Origin: Pseudodesulfovibrio nedwellii
GTDB taxonomy: Bacteria; Desulfobacterota; Desulfovibrionia; Desulfovibrionales; Desulfovibrionaceae
Length of the DNA: 64,000 nt
Direction: 5' to 3'
Assembly (NCBI RefSeq): GCF_027923765.1
Contig: NZ_AP026709.1
Location: 2,103,501 to 2,167,500, forward strand
The notes below the pieces were generated by a model. It did not search any database. It was not told the DNA's origin and saw nothing but the letters and a program-made list of their open reading frames with translations. The position numbers and the translations under genes are program-made. Of this stretch, positions 42,581 to 52,392 are shown piece after piece. Within the stretch, counting starts at the first letter, position 1; each line of letters opens with the position of its first letter.

Positions 42581-45406
42581 ATGCTTCCGATGCCGTACGA
42601 TGAGGTTCACAAAGAAATCCTCAAGCATATCCCCGAAGACCGGGTATACACTGATTCGCTGCGCACCTTGGCCTATGGCACGGACGCGAGCTTTTATCGA
42701 CTGATCCCCAAAATCGTAGTCGACACTGAAAATGAAGATGAAGTGGTGCATGTTCTCAAGGCGACCAGACGACACAAGGTTGCCGTGACATTCCGTGCAG
42801 CCGGGACATCACTGTCAGGACAGGCCATCAGTGATTCCGTCCTCATCCGACTGGGCGAAGGCTGGCGCGACTACGAGATTCTCGACAAGGCCAAAAAAAT
42901 AGCACTGGAACCGGGAATTATCGGAAGTTACGCCAACCAGATTCTTGCGCCGCACGGCAAGAAAATCGGCCCTGACCCGGCCAGTATCGACACCTGTAAG
43001 ATTGGTGGTATTGTGGCCAACAATGCCTCGGGCATGTGTTGCGGTGTTGCCGAGAACTCATACAAAACGCTGGACTCAATGCGTATCGTGCTGGCCGACG
43101 GTACCATTCTCGACACGGGGAACGAGGTCAGCAAAAAAACTTTTACAAAAAGTCACGGCCAAATTCTCAAAGATATTTCTCACCTCCGTAAAAAGGTACT
43201 GGCCGACAAGAAACTGACCGCCCGTATCAAGCGCAAATTCAAAATCAAGAACACCACGGGCTACAGCCTAAACGCCATCGTGGATTTCGAAGACCCGTTC
43301 GAAATTCTCCAGCACTTACTGGTCGGTTCCGAAGGCACGCTCGCCTTCATTTCCAAGGTCGTCTACCGGACAGTTGTAGAACACCCGCACAAGGCATCCG
43401 CACTCATGCGGTTCCCGGATATCCGATCGGCCTGTGAAGCGGCTACCATCTGCCGCACGCAAAAAGTTTCTGCTGCCGAACTCATGGACCGAGCTGCTCT
43501 GGCCTCGGTACAAGACAAGCCCGGTATGCCCGAAGGTTTGACCGAACTCGGCCCGAAAGCCAGTGCATTGCTGGTGGAAGTGCGTGGTCGCACCGAAAAA
43601 ATCCTCCAAGACAAGATATCCAAGGTGCTTGAAGCAATCAGCGAACTCCCCAAGGTCACACCTCACGAGTTCACTTCGATCCCGGCGGAGTTCAATTCCC
43701 TGTGGAATGTCAGGCGTGGTCTATTCCCTGCTGTAGGCGCAGTACGCGATGCCGGGACCACGGTCATTATCGAAGATGTAGCCTTCCCCATCAAAGATCT
43801 GGCCCAAGCCACGCTTGATTTACAAAAACTCTTCAAGAAAAACGGTTATGACAAGGCGATCATTTTCGGCCACGCACTGGAAGGGAACCTGCATTTCGTG
43901 TTCACACAGGACTTCAACGTCCAGGCAGAAATAGACAGATACGCAGCTTTCATGGACGACGTAACGCACATGGTTGCCGAGGACTACAAAGGCTCGCTCA
44001 AGGCCGAACACGGGACCGGCAGAAACATGGCGCATTTCGTTGAACTGGAATGGGGCCGTGAAGCATACGAGCTCATGGAAGAAATCAAGCATATTTTCGA
44101 TCCTGAAGGGCTGCTCAACCCCGGTGTTATCCTCAACGAAGACCCCGAGGCACACCTCAAGAATCTCAAGCCTCTGCCCGTGGCCAACGACATCATCGAC
44201 AAATGTATCGAATGTGGTTTCTGTGAACCGATCTGTCCTTCACGCGAACTGACGCTGACGCCACGCCAACGCATCGTGGCCTACCGCGAGATGTCACGCG
44301 GTGCACTGGAAGGCGATTCACCAGAAGCCATGGCCGCCTTCAAAAAAAGTTTCGACTATGACGGCGAAGCCACCTGTGCCGCAGATGGTCTGTGTGCAAT
44401 GCGATGCCCTGTCGCCATCAATACCGGCGAATTCATCAAGGTCTACCGATCATGGGCGCGTGGCACCTGGGAAAAGAAAATAGCTTCGGTCATAGCGAAC
44501 TCATTTTCCTTCACCACAAAATTCATCCATGCCGACCTCGCCGTAGCAGGTGCAACCCACGATATTCTTGGGGACAAGGTCATGACATCCGTCACCAAAG
44601 GATTGCACAAATATTCCGGCAAGCGCATCCCGCAATGGAACGTATCCATGCCCCGCCCCGCCACCAAGCCGACCATGACCGAAACACCTCCCAGCGCGGA
44701 CAAGGTCGTCTATTTCCCCAGTTGTGTGGCCCGTCATATGGGGCCGGAAAAGAAAGACCCCGACAAGTCCGCATTGCGCGATCATACCTTGAGTGTGCTC
44801 GCCAAGGCCGGCTTCGAAGTTATTCACCCAGAGAACATGAACGCACTTTGCTGCGGTCAGCCATGGGAATCCAAGGGGTTCATTGAGCAGGCCGACAACA
44901 AGCTGGCAGAATTGGAGCAGGCCCTTCGGGACGCATCAAAGAATGGCAAGTACCCCATCCTCTGCGACACGAGCCCGTGTCTCTACCGCATGCAGGAGCA
45001 CATCAAAGGATTGAAGCTCTTCGAGCCGGTGGAATTCACACTCACCCATCTCATGGACCGGCTTGACCTGACTCCCGTCAGCAAGCGCGTGGCCCTACAC
45101 GTTACATGCTCCACTCGCAAAATGGGATTGGCTGAAAAAATGGAAGATTTGACCAAACTCTGCGCCCGCGAAGTCGTGGTTCCCGAAGGAGTGTTCTGTT
45201 GTGGTTTTGCTGGTGACAGAGGATTCAACTATCCCGAATTGAACGAAGCCGCGCTCAAAGAGCTTCCCAATCAATTGGATGGCTGCACCATAGGCTATTC
45301 AACTTCACGCACCTGTGAAATCGGCTTGTCCGAAAAAGGCGGCATTCCATACAAGAACTTCATGTTCCTGCTCGATGAAGCGAGTTGGCCTAAATCGACT
45401 AAATAA
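42581..45406 (+). CDS. D-lactate dehydrogenase-like FAD/iron-sulfur oxidoreductase (long fused form)
   Basis: The 941-residue protein has the two-part architecture of Dld-II type enzymes. Residues 1-470 are an FAD-binding type 4 domain and oxidase C-terminal domain (VTFRAAGTSLSGQAI, IGGIVANNASGMCCG, LVGSEGTLAFISKV, FGHALEGNLHFVF and KAEHGTGRNMAHF). From about 540 come ferredoxin-like motifs (CIECGFCEPICPSRELTLTP and ATCAADGLCAMRCPVAINTG). Two CCG domains follow (ALCCGQPWESKG and VFCCGFAGDRGF). It should oxidise D-lactate or a related 2-hydroxyacid and pass electrons to the membrane or to soluble carriers. Glycolate is an alternative substrate. An AGGAG site precedes the ATG. Confidence 0.92.
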   Translation: MLPMPYDEVHKEILKHIPEDRVYTDSLRTLAYGTDASFYRLIPKIVVDTENEDEVVHVLKATRRHKVAVTFRAAGTSLSGQAISDSVLIRLGEGWRDYEILDKAKKIALEPGIIGSYANQILAPHGKKIGPDPASIDTCKIGGIVANNASGMCCGVAENSYKTLDSMRIVLADGTILDTGNEVSKKTFTKSHGQILKDISHLRKKVLADKKLTARIKRKFKIKNTTGYSLNAIVDFEDPFEILQHLLVGSEGTLAFISKVVYRTVVEHPHKASALMRFPDIRSACEAATICRTQKVSAAELMDRAALASVQDKPGMPEGLTELGPKASALLVEVRGRTEKILQDKISKVLEAISELPKVTPHEFTSIPAEFNSLWNVRRGLFPAVGAVRDAGTTVIIEDVAFPIKDLAQATLDLQKLFKKNGYDKAIIFGHALEGNLHFVFTQDFNVQAEIDRYAAFMDDVTHMVAEDYKGSLKAEHGTGRNMAHFVELEWGREAYELMEEIKHIFDPEGLLNPGVILNEDPEAHLKNLKPLPVANDIIDKCIECGFCEPICPSRELTLTPRQRIVAYREMSRGALEGDSPEAMAAFKKSFDYDGEATCAADGLCAMRCPVAINTGEFIKVYRSWARGTWEKKIASVIANSFSFTTKFIHADLAVAGATHDILGDKVMTSVTKGLHKYSGKRIPQWNVSMPRPATKPTMTETPPSADKVVYFPSCVARHMGPEKKDPDKSALRDHTLSVLAKAGFEVIHPENMNALCCGQPWESKGFIEQADNKLAELEQALRDASKNGKYPILCDTSPCLYRMQEHIKGLKLFEPVEFTLTHLMDRLDLTPVSKRVALHVTCSTRKMGLAEKMEDLTKLCAREVVVPEGVFCCGFAGDRGFNYPELNEAALKELPNQLDGCTIGYSTSRTCEIGLSEKGGIPYKNFMFLLDEASWPKSTK

Positions 45407-45421
45407 GAGGGGAAAAGAAGA

Positions 45422-45466
45422 AACCGCCTTCGGCGGATATGTCGGGTGATTTCGTCGCCTTCGGCG
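45422..45466. repeat. Left module of the mosaic repeat, second site
   Basis: Two small palindromes, ACCGCCTTCGGCGGA and TCGCCTTCGGCGAA, are joined by a GGGTGATTTCG spacer. The same pair occurs in copy a' at 1137-1226, where a 9-bp hairpin lies between them; here the hairpin is absent. It precedes copy b. Confidence 0.55.
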
Positions 45467-45507
45467 AAGTTCTATACAAAAAGAACCTTTTACAGCTAGC
45501 ACACTCG

Positions 45508-45602
45508 CGAAGCGACATAAAAAGTTTTGGAGAGTCCAGAGAACCTTTTCCAAAAGGTTCTCTGGTCCCGCTGAAAGCGACCCCCGACAGGGCCGCCGGA
45601 GG
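45508..45602. repeat. Mosaic palindromic repeat, copy b
   Basis: The order is CGAAGCGACATAAAAAG, then TTTTGGAGAGT, then a 30-base hairpin at 45536-45565 (14-bp perfect stem CCAGAGAACCTTTT/AAAAGGTTCTCTGG), TCCCGC, GCGACC, and GGCCGCCGGAGGCC. The inverse of copy d (63395-63500) aligns to it along its whole length. It lies between two convergent genes and probably also ends transcription. Confidence 0.75.
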
Positions 45603-45627
45603 CCTTCCCCTTCTCAGCGTAAATGAA

Positions 45628-46170
45628 TCAGAGAACTTTATCCATGAACTGCGGATTTGCACGCAAGCCGTTGACCGCGATGAGGGCACAGGCCTCAGCA
45701 TCGGAAGCCGCGTTGTGGTGATTGAGTGTGATACCAAGATAATCGCAGACGCTGGGCAGCTTGTTGGACGACAGCTCCCACGTTGTCCGAGACAGTTGCA
45801 CGGTACAGAGAAACGGTTGTGCCGGTGCAGCCCTGCCCGATTCCTTGCAACAGGTATGCAGAACCGATTTATCAAACGGAGCGTTGTGTGCCACAATAAA
45901 ATCCGCATCCTCAAATAACGGCTCCAATTCCGGCCACAAGTCACCGAAACTCGGCTCGTCACATACGTCTTCCCAATGCAACCCGTGCACCCTGACGCAG
46001 AACGGGTTGAATTTCTTCCTTGGCGGACGGATGAGACGGTAATCCCGCTCAACGATTTCGCCTTTGTCCACCACGACAATACCCACGGCGCAGGCGGAAT
46101 CTCGTTTGGGATCAGCGGTTTCGAAATCTATAGCAACAAATCGGACGTCTTCAACAATGTGCATAGGCAT
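45628..46170 (-). CDS. DNA polymerase III epsilon-like 3'-5' exonuclease
   Basis: The 180-residue protein is a DEDDh exonuclease domain: FVAIDFETADPKRDSACAVG (ExoI, D and E), ADFIVAHNAPFDKSVL (ExoII) and LGITLNHHNAASDAEACALI (ExoIII with His and Asp). It is a stand-alone nuclease, not the full PolC epsilon subunit; its substrate may be DNA or RNA. It follows purN by 6 bases. The 220 bases from the D-lactate dehydrogenase gene are occupied by the mosaic repeat. Confidence 0.9.
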   Translation of the reverse strand: MPMHIVEDVRFVAIDFETADPKRDSACAVGIVVVDKGEIVERDYRLIRPPRKKFNPFCVRVHGLHWEDVCDEPSFGDLWPELEPLFEDADFIVAHNAPFDKSVLHTCCKESGRAAPAQPFLCTVQLSRTTWELSSNKLPSVCDYLGITLNHHNAASDAEACALIAVNGLRANPQFMDKVL

Positions 46171-46176
46171 AAGCGA

Positions 46177-46881
46177 TTAAAACCCCTCTTCCAAAGGCGG
46201 CCAGATCAAGGCGTGCGTCTCAGGTTCAATATCCGCCAAAGGTTGTTGGGCCATGGCCTTGTTTGCAGGTTTCAACCGCACAAACCGTTCGTCAATTTCG
46301 AGCCGACCTTCGGCCAGCCACTGCAAGGCCTGAGGGAACACACGATGTTCCATCTTCAAAATACGGGAACCGAGAGCATCGCCACCTTCGCCGGGCAGAC
46401 AAGGGACAGCGGCCTGAATGATGACCGGACCGTGGTCCATCTGCTCATCCACGAAATGAACGGTACAGCCAGAAATTTTTACACCGTACTCAGCGGCATC
46501 GCCCTGCCCGTGTACGCCGGGAAAAGACGGCAATAATGCAGGATGGATGTTGATAACCCGATTCTCGAATGCGCCGAGAAAAACATGGGTCACGATACGC
46601 ATGAATCCGGCCATAACCACTACACCACCCTTATCAACACCACTTTCCCTGATGGCGTGAACCATATCGGTATCAAAAGCCTCGCGGGAATCGTAGTCGG
46701 TGTGCAGAAGCACTCTGGTGGGAATGTCGTGCTTTCTGGCACGTTCAAGACCATACGCATCGGTTTTGTTGGATATGACGAGCTTGATCTCGACATCCAG
46801 CACACCGGCTTCGATACGATCTATGATGGATTGCAGATTGGACCCGCTCCCTGACACGAGAACGGCTATGGGCAATGGCAT
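46177..46881 (-). CDS. purN: Phosphoribosylglycinamide formyltransferase
   Basis: With the ATG at 46881 the protein has 234 residues. It has the PurN motifs: AVLVSGSGSNLQSIIDRIEAG near the start, RVLLHTDYDSREAFD, VVMAGFMRIVTHVFLGAF, INIHPALLPSFPGVHGQGDA (the catalytic Asn-His with HPALLPSF), and TVHFVDEQMDHGPVIIQAA. It transfers the formyl group of 10-formyl-THF to GAR in purine synthesis. The longer frame to 46953 adds unrelated sequence. Confidence 0.96.
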   Translation of the reverse strand: MPLPIAVLVSGSGSNLQSIIDRIEAGVLDVEIKLVISNKTDAYGLERARKHDIPTRVLLHTDYDSREAFDTDMVHAIRESGVDKGGVVVMAGFMRIVTHVFLGAFENRVINIHPALLPSFPGVHGQGDAAEYGVKISGCTVHFVDEQMDHGPVIIQAAVPCLPGEGGDALGSRILKMEHRVFPQALQWLAEGRLEIDERFVRLKPANKAMAQQPLADIEPETHALIWPPLEEGF

Positions 46882-47090
46882 GAATACTCCCTTAAAAATG
46901 TATACAGGTGGCGACTGTTGCCCCACGCCCGAACTTGGCTTAATCCGTGCCATTTTTCAAGAGGGGATTTCCAGTGCCAAACCAAATCAAACGAATAACC
47001 GCTAAACATTCGTAAAAACATTGATTTTATTTCATCTTCTTGCCACAAAGTAAAAAGAAAAGGCGTATAGATTCACATTTAGGGACATAT

Positions 47091-47837
47091 ATGAAAAGAA
47101 ATGTCTGGCTGTTAGTTGCCATCTTTTGCCTCGCCATAGGCAGCACCCCTGTCCAAGCCGACGGCCCGGTCTTCCTAACAGAAGAAAACCCTCCCTTCAA
47201 TCACATGTATGCCGGAACTATCTCAGGTATAGCAACGGATGTTCTCCTGAGAATGACGGCGATTGCTCACACCCCCCTCAAGCGTGAAGAAATCCAGATA
47301 CTGCCTTGGGCCCGAGGGTACCAGAGACTTCAAAATTCTCCCAACGTCATTCTCTACAGTATGGCCAGGACATCAAATCGCGAAGGACTCTTTCAATGGA
47401 TCGGTCCCATCATGAAAGTCAAAGGCGTTCTCATTGCCCGCAAAAAAGATGGAATCAGAATCAACAACCTCATTAGTGACACGCAACATCGTGTCATAGG
47501 GACGATACGCGAAAGCGCCTCAGAACATATACTCCTCTCAAAAGGAGTCTCTACACACTCACTACAACGCTTGCACGACATCAAACTAAATGTTCAAAAA
47601 CTCATGAGCGGCCGAGTTGACATGGTCGCCATGACGGAAACCACCTTCTGGTATTACGTCAAAGAACTGAAATACGACCCAGAATTGTTCAAAATCGTCC
47701 ATATCCTCATGGAAAGTTCATTCTACTATGGAGTAAGCAGTGACATGAATCCGACTCTCGTAGACAGACTGCAAAAAGCTTTGGACCAAATCACGGCCTC
47801 CGGCGAAAGAGACCGCATAATTTCACACTATCAATAA
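47091..47837 (+). CDS. Periplasmic solute-binding-like protein (SBP_bac_3 type)
   Basis: From the ATG at 47091 the protein has 248 residues and a signal peptide (LLVAIFCLAIGSTPVQAD). The mature part has the two-lobed family 3 pattern (FLTEENPPFNHMYAGTISGIATDVL, VLIARKKDGIRIN, MSGRVDMVAMTETTF and a C-terminal helix LQKALDQITASGERDRIISHY). No ABC permease or ATPase gene adjoins. Together with 8142-8948 it is one of two orphan binding proteins in the window. Ligand unknown; amino acids are the usual class. Confidence 0.8.
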   Translation: MKRNVWLLVAIFCLAIGSTPVQADGPVFLTEENPPFNHMYAGTISGIATDVLLRMTAIAHTPLKREEIQILPWARGYQRLQNSPNVILYSMARTSNREGLFQWIGPIMKVKGVLIARKKDGIRINNLISDTQHRVIGTIRESASEHILLSKGVSTHSLQRLHDIKLNVQKLMSGRVDMVAMTETTFWYYVKELKYDPELFKIVHILMESSFYYGVSSDMNPTLVDRLQKALDQITASGERDRIISHYQ

Positions 47838-47858
47838 GAACTGGATACTCATAAAAAA

Positions 47859-47884
47859 GGGCTCCGACCATATGGTCGGAGCCC
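47859..47884. terminator. Bidirectional terminator, solute-binding protein/cobA-hemD
   Basis: A near-perfect palindrome with GGGCTCCGACCA and its complement is flanked by six A on the left and six T on the right, between convergent genes. Confidence 0.9.
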
Positions 47885-47901
47885 TTTTTTATTCAGTAAA
47901 C

Positions 47902-49410
47902 CTACTCGGCTTCCTTCACCAATTCCGCCACCAGACCAGGGATGGTGTAATCTTCCGGTTCGATGTCAGGAGTGAAACCAAACCGCTTCACGGTATCAGA
48001 GGTGATAGGCCCGATAGAGGCAATCTTCACATCAGGATATTTTTTGAAGGTATCAGGAGAAACCAACTCGAAGAAATTCTCCACGGTGCTGGACGAGGTG
48101 AAAGTCACATACTGAATTTCACCGTTTTCCAAAGAAGCTTCAATTTCATCACCAGAAGCCTGAACTAATTTAGTCTCGTAGACTGGCAGAACCGTGACGT
48201 TACATCCGGCTTTCTTCAACTCCTCAGGCAAAACTTCACGGGCGACCCTTGCGCGGGGGATAAGTACATCCGCTCCCTGAATGTCGAGAGCAAGCAATCC
48301 CTTGACCACGTGTTCGGCCACGTACTTCTCAGGCACAAAATCAGGCTCAATGCCACGAGCACGAAGTTCGTCTGCCGTTGCAGGGCCAATGGCCGCAATC
48401 TGCATACCACAGAAGATACGGGAATCCAGACCGATTGCCTTGAGTTGTTCCCAGAAAAACTTCACGCCGTTAACCGAGGTAAAAATCACCCATTGGTATC
48501 GGGCAAGCTGCAAAATGGCGGTCTCGACATCGGCGTAGTCATCAATATGTTCCACAGAAATGGTCGGGAACTCGTGAACACATGCGCCATGGCCACGTAA
48601 AATATCCACCAGACCGGAAGCCTGTTCACGAGCACGGGTCACGACAACACCCTGACCGAGCATGGGTTTCTTTTCAAACCATGCCAGCTTCTCATGCAGG
48701 GAGCAGACGCCGCCGACAATGATGATGGACGGAGCCTTCCAATCACGTTTTTTGGCTTCATCTGCCACATTTTCCAATGTAGAAACGAACGATGTCTGGT
48801 TGCAACGAGTGCCCCAACGGACCAATGCCACTGGAGTATCAGCTGCACGGCCATTGTCCATGAGGTTCTTGGCGATCATGGGCAAATTGCCCACACCCAT
48901 GTAGAAAACCAGTGTAGAAGTGGACTGACCGTACACGGCCCAGTTGTTACCGGATTCGCTTTTGGTCGGGTCTTCGTGGCCGGTAATGAAACAAACAGAT
49001 GTGGTGTGGTCACGGTGTGTAACCGGGATACCGGCATAGGCTGCGGCAGCTACTCCGGCAGTGATACCGGGGACAACTTCAAAGTCGATACCGGCCTCGA
49101 CCAGTTCTTCGCCTTCTTCGCCGCCACGACCGAACACATACGGATCGCCGCCTTTAAGTCGACAAATAACTTTGCCGGACCGTGCTTTCTCAACAATCAG
49201 ATCGTTGATCTTGTCCTGAGGCAAAGTATGGTCTCCACCTTTTTTGCCCACATACAAAATCTCGCACTCCGGCTTGCACCACTTCAAAAAGTCAGCGTTG
49301 GCCAAATAGTCGTAGATCATGATGTCACAGGTCTCGATAATCTCTTTCGCACGCAAAGTAAGCATGCCCGGATCGCCCGGACCCGCTCCAACTAAAAATA
49401 CGTTTGCCAT
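47902..49410 (-). CDS. cobA-hemD: Uroporphyrinogen-III C-methyltransferase/uroporphyrinogen-III synthase fusion
   Basis: The first 250 of 502 residues are a SUMT methylase: VFLVGAGPGDPGMLTLRAKE, RLKGGDPYVFGRGGEE, VVPGITAGVAAAAYAGIPVTHR and VFYMGVGNLPMI. From about 255 a HemD domain follows (VVVTRAREQASGLVDILRG, WVIFTSVNGVKFFWEQL, AAIGPATADELRARGI and TFTSSSTVENFFELV). The first half methylates uroporphyrinogen III to precorrin-2; the second closes hydroxymethylbilane to uroporphyrinogen III. Precorrin-2 then leads to siroheme, heme (via Ahb) and B12. Such fusions are typical of Desulfovibrio. Confidence 0.96.
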   Translation of the reverse strand: MANVFLVGAGPGDPGMLTLRAKEIIETCDIMIYDYLANADFLKWCKPECEILYVGKKGGDHTLPQDKINDLIVEKARSGKVICRLKGGDPYVFGRGGEEGEELVEAGIDFEVVPGITAGVAAAAYAGIPVTHRDHTTSVCFITGHEDPTKSESGNNWAVYGQSTSTLVFYMGVGNLPMIAKNLMDNGRAADTPVALVRWGTRCNQTSFVSTLENVADEAKKRDWKAPSIIIVGGVCSLHEKLAWFEKKPMLGQGVVVTRAREQASGLVDILRGHGACVHEFPTISVEHIDDYADVETAILQLARYQWVIFTSVNGVKFFWEQLKAIGLDSRIFCGMQIAAIGPATADELRARGIEPDFVPEKYVAEHVVKGLLALDIQGADVLIPRARVAREVLPEELKKAGCNVTVLPVYETKLVQASGDEIEASLENGEIQYVTFTSSSTVENFFELVSPDTFKKYPDVKIASIGPITSDTVKRFGFTPDIEPEDYTIPGLVAELVKEAE

Positions 49411-49419
49411 GATGTTTGC

Positions 49420-49528
49420 CTCCGGCGGCTGGGGGAAGGGGAGGAAAAACCCTTTGAAAAGGGCTTTTCCTCCCCTTCCCCCAGACCCCCATCCCCTCCT
49501 TTTCCCAAACTTTTTATCGCGCTTCGCG
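49420..49528. repeat. Mosaic palindromic repeat, copy c
   Basis: On the plus strand the order is GCCTCCGGCGG, a long hairpin at 49429-49484 (27-bp arms with one mismatch, starting CTGGGGGAAGGGGAGG, centre GA), then ACCCCCATCCCCTCC, TTTTCCCAAACTTTTTATCGC and GCTTCGCG. It lies between valS and cobA-hemD, both on the minus strand. The order equals that of copy d and the inverse of copies a and b, but the arms are longer and of different sequence. Confidence 0.75.
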
Positions 49529-49594
49529 AAAGTGGAAATGGAGTGAGAGTCTGATTTTCTATTTATATATTGTAGGTCAACACAATCGTTTATG

Positions 49595-52261
49595 TTAGCC
49601 CATCACGCTTTCGAGGCGTGCTTTGAGTTCGGCCAGCTTGGTCTTTTCTTCTTCCATCTCAGCCAACTTTTTTTTCTCGCCTTCGACAACCGCCTCGGGA
49701 GCGTTGTTCACGAAGCCGGGGTTGGAAAGCTTGCCGGACACGCCCTTCATAGTCTTTTCGAGCTTGACCATGTTCTTGTCCAAACGAGCCAATTCAGATT
49801 CGAAATCCACTACGCCTTCTAACGGGACAGACAATTCATTGCCCTGTACCACGGCTGCGCCGGAAGCCTTGGGCGCTTTCACATCCGGGCCGATGGTCAC
49901 AGTATCAAAACGGGCAAGTGACTGAATCAGGTTGACGTTCGCCTCGAGCACAGCCTTGTCCTCGTCGGACACGGTCTTAATGAGCAAGTCGAGCTTCTTG
50001 GCCGGCTCGATCAAAAGTTCGGTACGAATATTACGGGTACCGGAGACCACACCCATGAAGAGTTCCATCTCCTTGACAGCGGCATCATTCAGGCACTCGT
50101 CACGGGTATCCGGGAACGGCAGTGTTGCTATATCCTCAGGACGATCATCGCCAGCCGGACGGGGCAATACGGACCAAATTTCCTGCGTGATAAACGGCGT
50201 TACCGGATGAAGCAGGACCATGATCTCGGACAAAACGGTCCACAGCACTTTCTGTGTGACAGCCTTAGCCTTTTCGTCCTCGCCGTACAGCGCAGGCTTG
50301 ACCATTTCCAAATACCAGTCACAGAATTCGCTCCAAATAAACTTGTAAAGAATCTGGGCGATCTCGTTGAACTTGTATTCCTCGGTAGCCTTGGTAATGG
50401 ATTTCTTGACCTCTTCAAGGCGATGCAGAATCCACTGATTTGCAAGGTCATCCGCTTCGGAGAGTTCCACTGCCGGGATTTCGTCTGGCAGGTTCATCAT
50501 GGCGAAACGAGTAGCGTTCCAAATCTTATTCATGAAATGCTTGTAGCCTTCGATACGCTGCTCCGAAAGCTTGATATCACGGCCCATGGCAGCAAAGCTC
50601 GTCAGAGTGAAACGCAGAGCATCTGCTCCATACTTCCCGATCATATCCAACGGATCGATAACGTTGCCCGTGGATTTGGACATCTTCTTGCCCTTTTCGT
50701 CACGGACAAGGGCGTGGATGTAGACATGATGAAACGGAATTTCATCCATAAACTGGAGACCCATCATCATCATGCGTGCAACCCAGAAGAACAGGATGTC
50801 GAAGCCGGTAACCAGACAGGAAGTCGGGTAATACTTCGCCAATTCCTTGGTCTCATCGGGCCAACCCATAGTCGAAAACGGCCAGAGAGCGGATGAGAAC
50901 CAGGTATCGAGCACATCTTCGTCACGAACAATTTTCGCGGAACCGCACTTGCAGCATGTGGTCGGATCGTCGATGGCCACGGTCAGTTCGCCGCACTCCT
51001 CGCAAGTCCAGGCCGGGATGCGGTGTCCCCACCAAATCTGACGGGAGATACACCAGTCACGAATCTCGTCCAACCAATTATAATATGTCTTGGTCCAATG
51101 TTCCGGGAAAATCTGCGTCTTGGAAGGTATGGCAGCGCGAGCTTTTTCAGCCAACGGTTTCATGGACACGAACCACTGTGTGGAAACATGCGGCTCAATC
51201 ACGGATTTGCAACGATAGCAAACGCCAACCTTATGGTCGTGATCCTCGATGGATTTAAGCTGTCCAAGAGTTTCAAGTTCTTCGAGAATAAGCTTGCGGG
51301 CAGCCACGGTGTCGAGTCCCTGATATCTCTCAGGGGCATTTTCGTTGACGACGCCGTCCTCGTTCAACACGGAAATAATTTCGAGATTGTGCTTACGCCC
51401 CAGTTCCCAGTCATTCATGTCATGGGCCGGAGTCACCTTAAGACAACCAGTTCCAAACTCAATATCGACATACTTATCACCAATAATCGGCAATTCACGG
51501 CCAATAATGGGCAGAATCGCAGTCTTGCCGATCAAATGATTGAAACGATCATCCTCGGGGTGCACGGCGATGGCCGTATCACCCAGCATGGTCTCAGGAC
51601 GGGTGGTGGCGATAATCAATGTGCCGGAACCGTCGCCCAGTTTGTACTCGACATGGTGGAGCTTGCCGGGCTTCGGCTCATGCTCGACCTCATCGTCAGC
51701 CAAGGCGGTGTGGCAACGGTTACACCAGTTGATGATGTAGTCACCCTTGTAAATCAAACCTTGCTCGTACAGCTCGACAAACACCTTGCGAACAGCCTTG
51801 GCGCGCTGATCATCAAAGGTGAAACATTCACGGCTCCAGTCAACGGATGCGCCCATACGGCGGATCTGACTCAAAATATGATCGCCCTTTTCCTGCTTCC
51901 AATCCCAGACGCGCTCAATGAACTTTTCACGACCGAGATCATGACGGGTGAGGCCTTCTTCCTTGAGCTGACGTTCAACCACGTTCTGTGTAGCGATACC
52001 GGCATGATCCATACCCGGAACCCACAACACGTTCTTGCCCTGCTGACGGTTGAACCGGCAAAGGATATCCATGATGGTCAGGTTGAGTGCGTGCCCCATG
52101 TGCAACACGCCGGTGACGTTCGGTGGCGGAATGACGATGGAATAAGGATCGCCTTCAGCCTCGGGATCGGGCGTAAAAGTCTTGTTTTCTTCCCAGTGGT
52201 TTTCCCACTTTTCCTCGACATCCCACGGTTCGTAGGCTTTGGCCAACTCTTTACGTGCCAT
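49595..52261 (-). CDS. valS: Valyl-tRNA synthetase
   Basis: From the ATG at 52261 the protein has 888 residues. Class I motifs are present: VTGVLHMGHALNLTIMDIL (HIGH-type), WVPGMDHAGIATQNVVE, WCNRCHTALADDEVEHE, ATTRPETMLGDTAIAVHPED of the editing domain, and KKMSKSTGNVIDPLD (KMSKS). The C-terminal coiled-coil arm (EKTMKGVSGKLSNPGFVNNA) is complete. It charges tRNA-Val and edits Thr. The longer open frame to 52399 has no start-like N terminus. Confidence 0.98.
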   Translation of the reverse strand: MARKELAKAYEPWDVEEKWENHWEENKTFTPDPEAEGDPYSIVIPPPNVTGVLHMGHALNLTIMDILCRFNRQQGKNVLWVPGMDHAGIATQNVVERQLKEEGLTRHDLGREKFIERVWDWKQEKGDHILSQIRRMGASVDWSRECFTFDDQRAKAVRKVFVELYEQGLIYKGDYIINWCNRCHTALADDEVEHEPKPGKLHHVEYKLGDGSGTLIIATTRPETMLGDTAIAVHPEDDRFNHLIGKTAILPIIGRELPIIGDKYVDIEFGTGCLKVTPAHDMNDWELGRKHNLEIISVLNEDGVVNENAPERYQGLDTVAARKLILEELETLGQLKSIEDHDHKVGVCYRCKSVIEPHVSTQWFVSMKPLAEKARAAIPSKTQIFPEHWTKTYYNWLDEIRDWCISRQIWWGHRIPAWTCEECGELTVAIDDPTTCCKCGSAKIVRDEDVLDTWFSSALWPFSTMGWPDETKELAKYYPTSCLVTGFDILFFWVARMMMMGLQFMDEIPFHHVYIHALVRDEKGKKMSKSTGNVIDPLDMIGKYGADALRFTLTSFAAMGRDIKLSEQRIEGYKHFMNKIWNATRFAMMNLPDEIPAVELSEADDLANQWILHRLEEVKKSITKATEEYKFNEIAQILYKFIWSEFCDWYLEMVKPALYGEDEKAKAVTQKVLWTVLSEIMVLLHPVTPFITQEIWSVLPRPAGDDRPEDIATLPFPDTRDECLNDAAVKEMELFMGVVSGTRNIRTELLIEPAKKLDLLIKTVSDEDKAVLEANVNLIQSLARFDTVTIGPDVKAPKASGAAVVQGNELSVPLEGVVDFESELARLDKNMVKLEKTMKGVSGKLSNPGFVNNAPEAVVEGEKKKLAEMEEEKTKLAELKARLESVMG

Positions 52262-52392
52262 GAAAATCCTTCCTTTATGAGGGCAAAAACGTCGACACGT
52301 GGTGCCGACGGCCTGAAATATCGTATGGTTGCGCTTGCCTCTCGGGGCAGGCCTTGATAGCGTGCGCACTACCCTTGTCGAGGGGGCCGCAT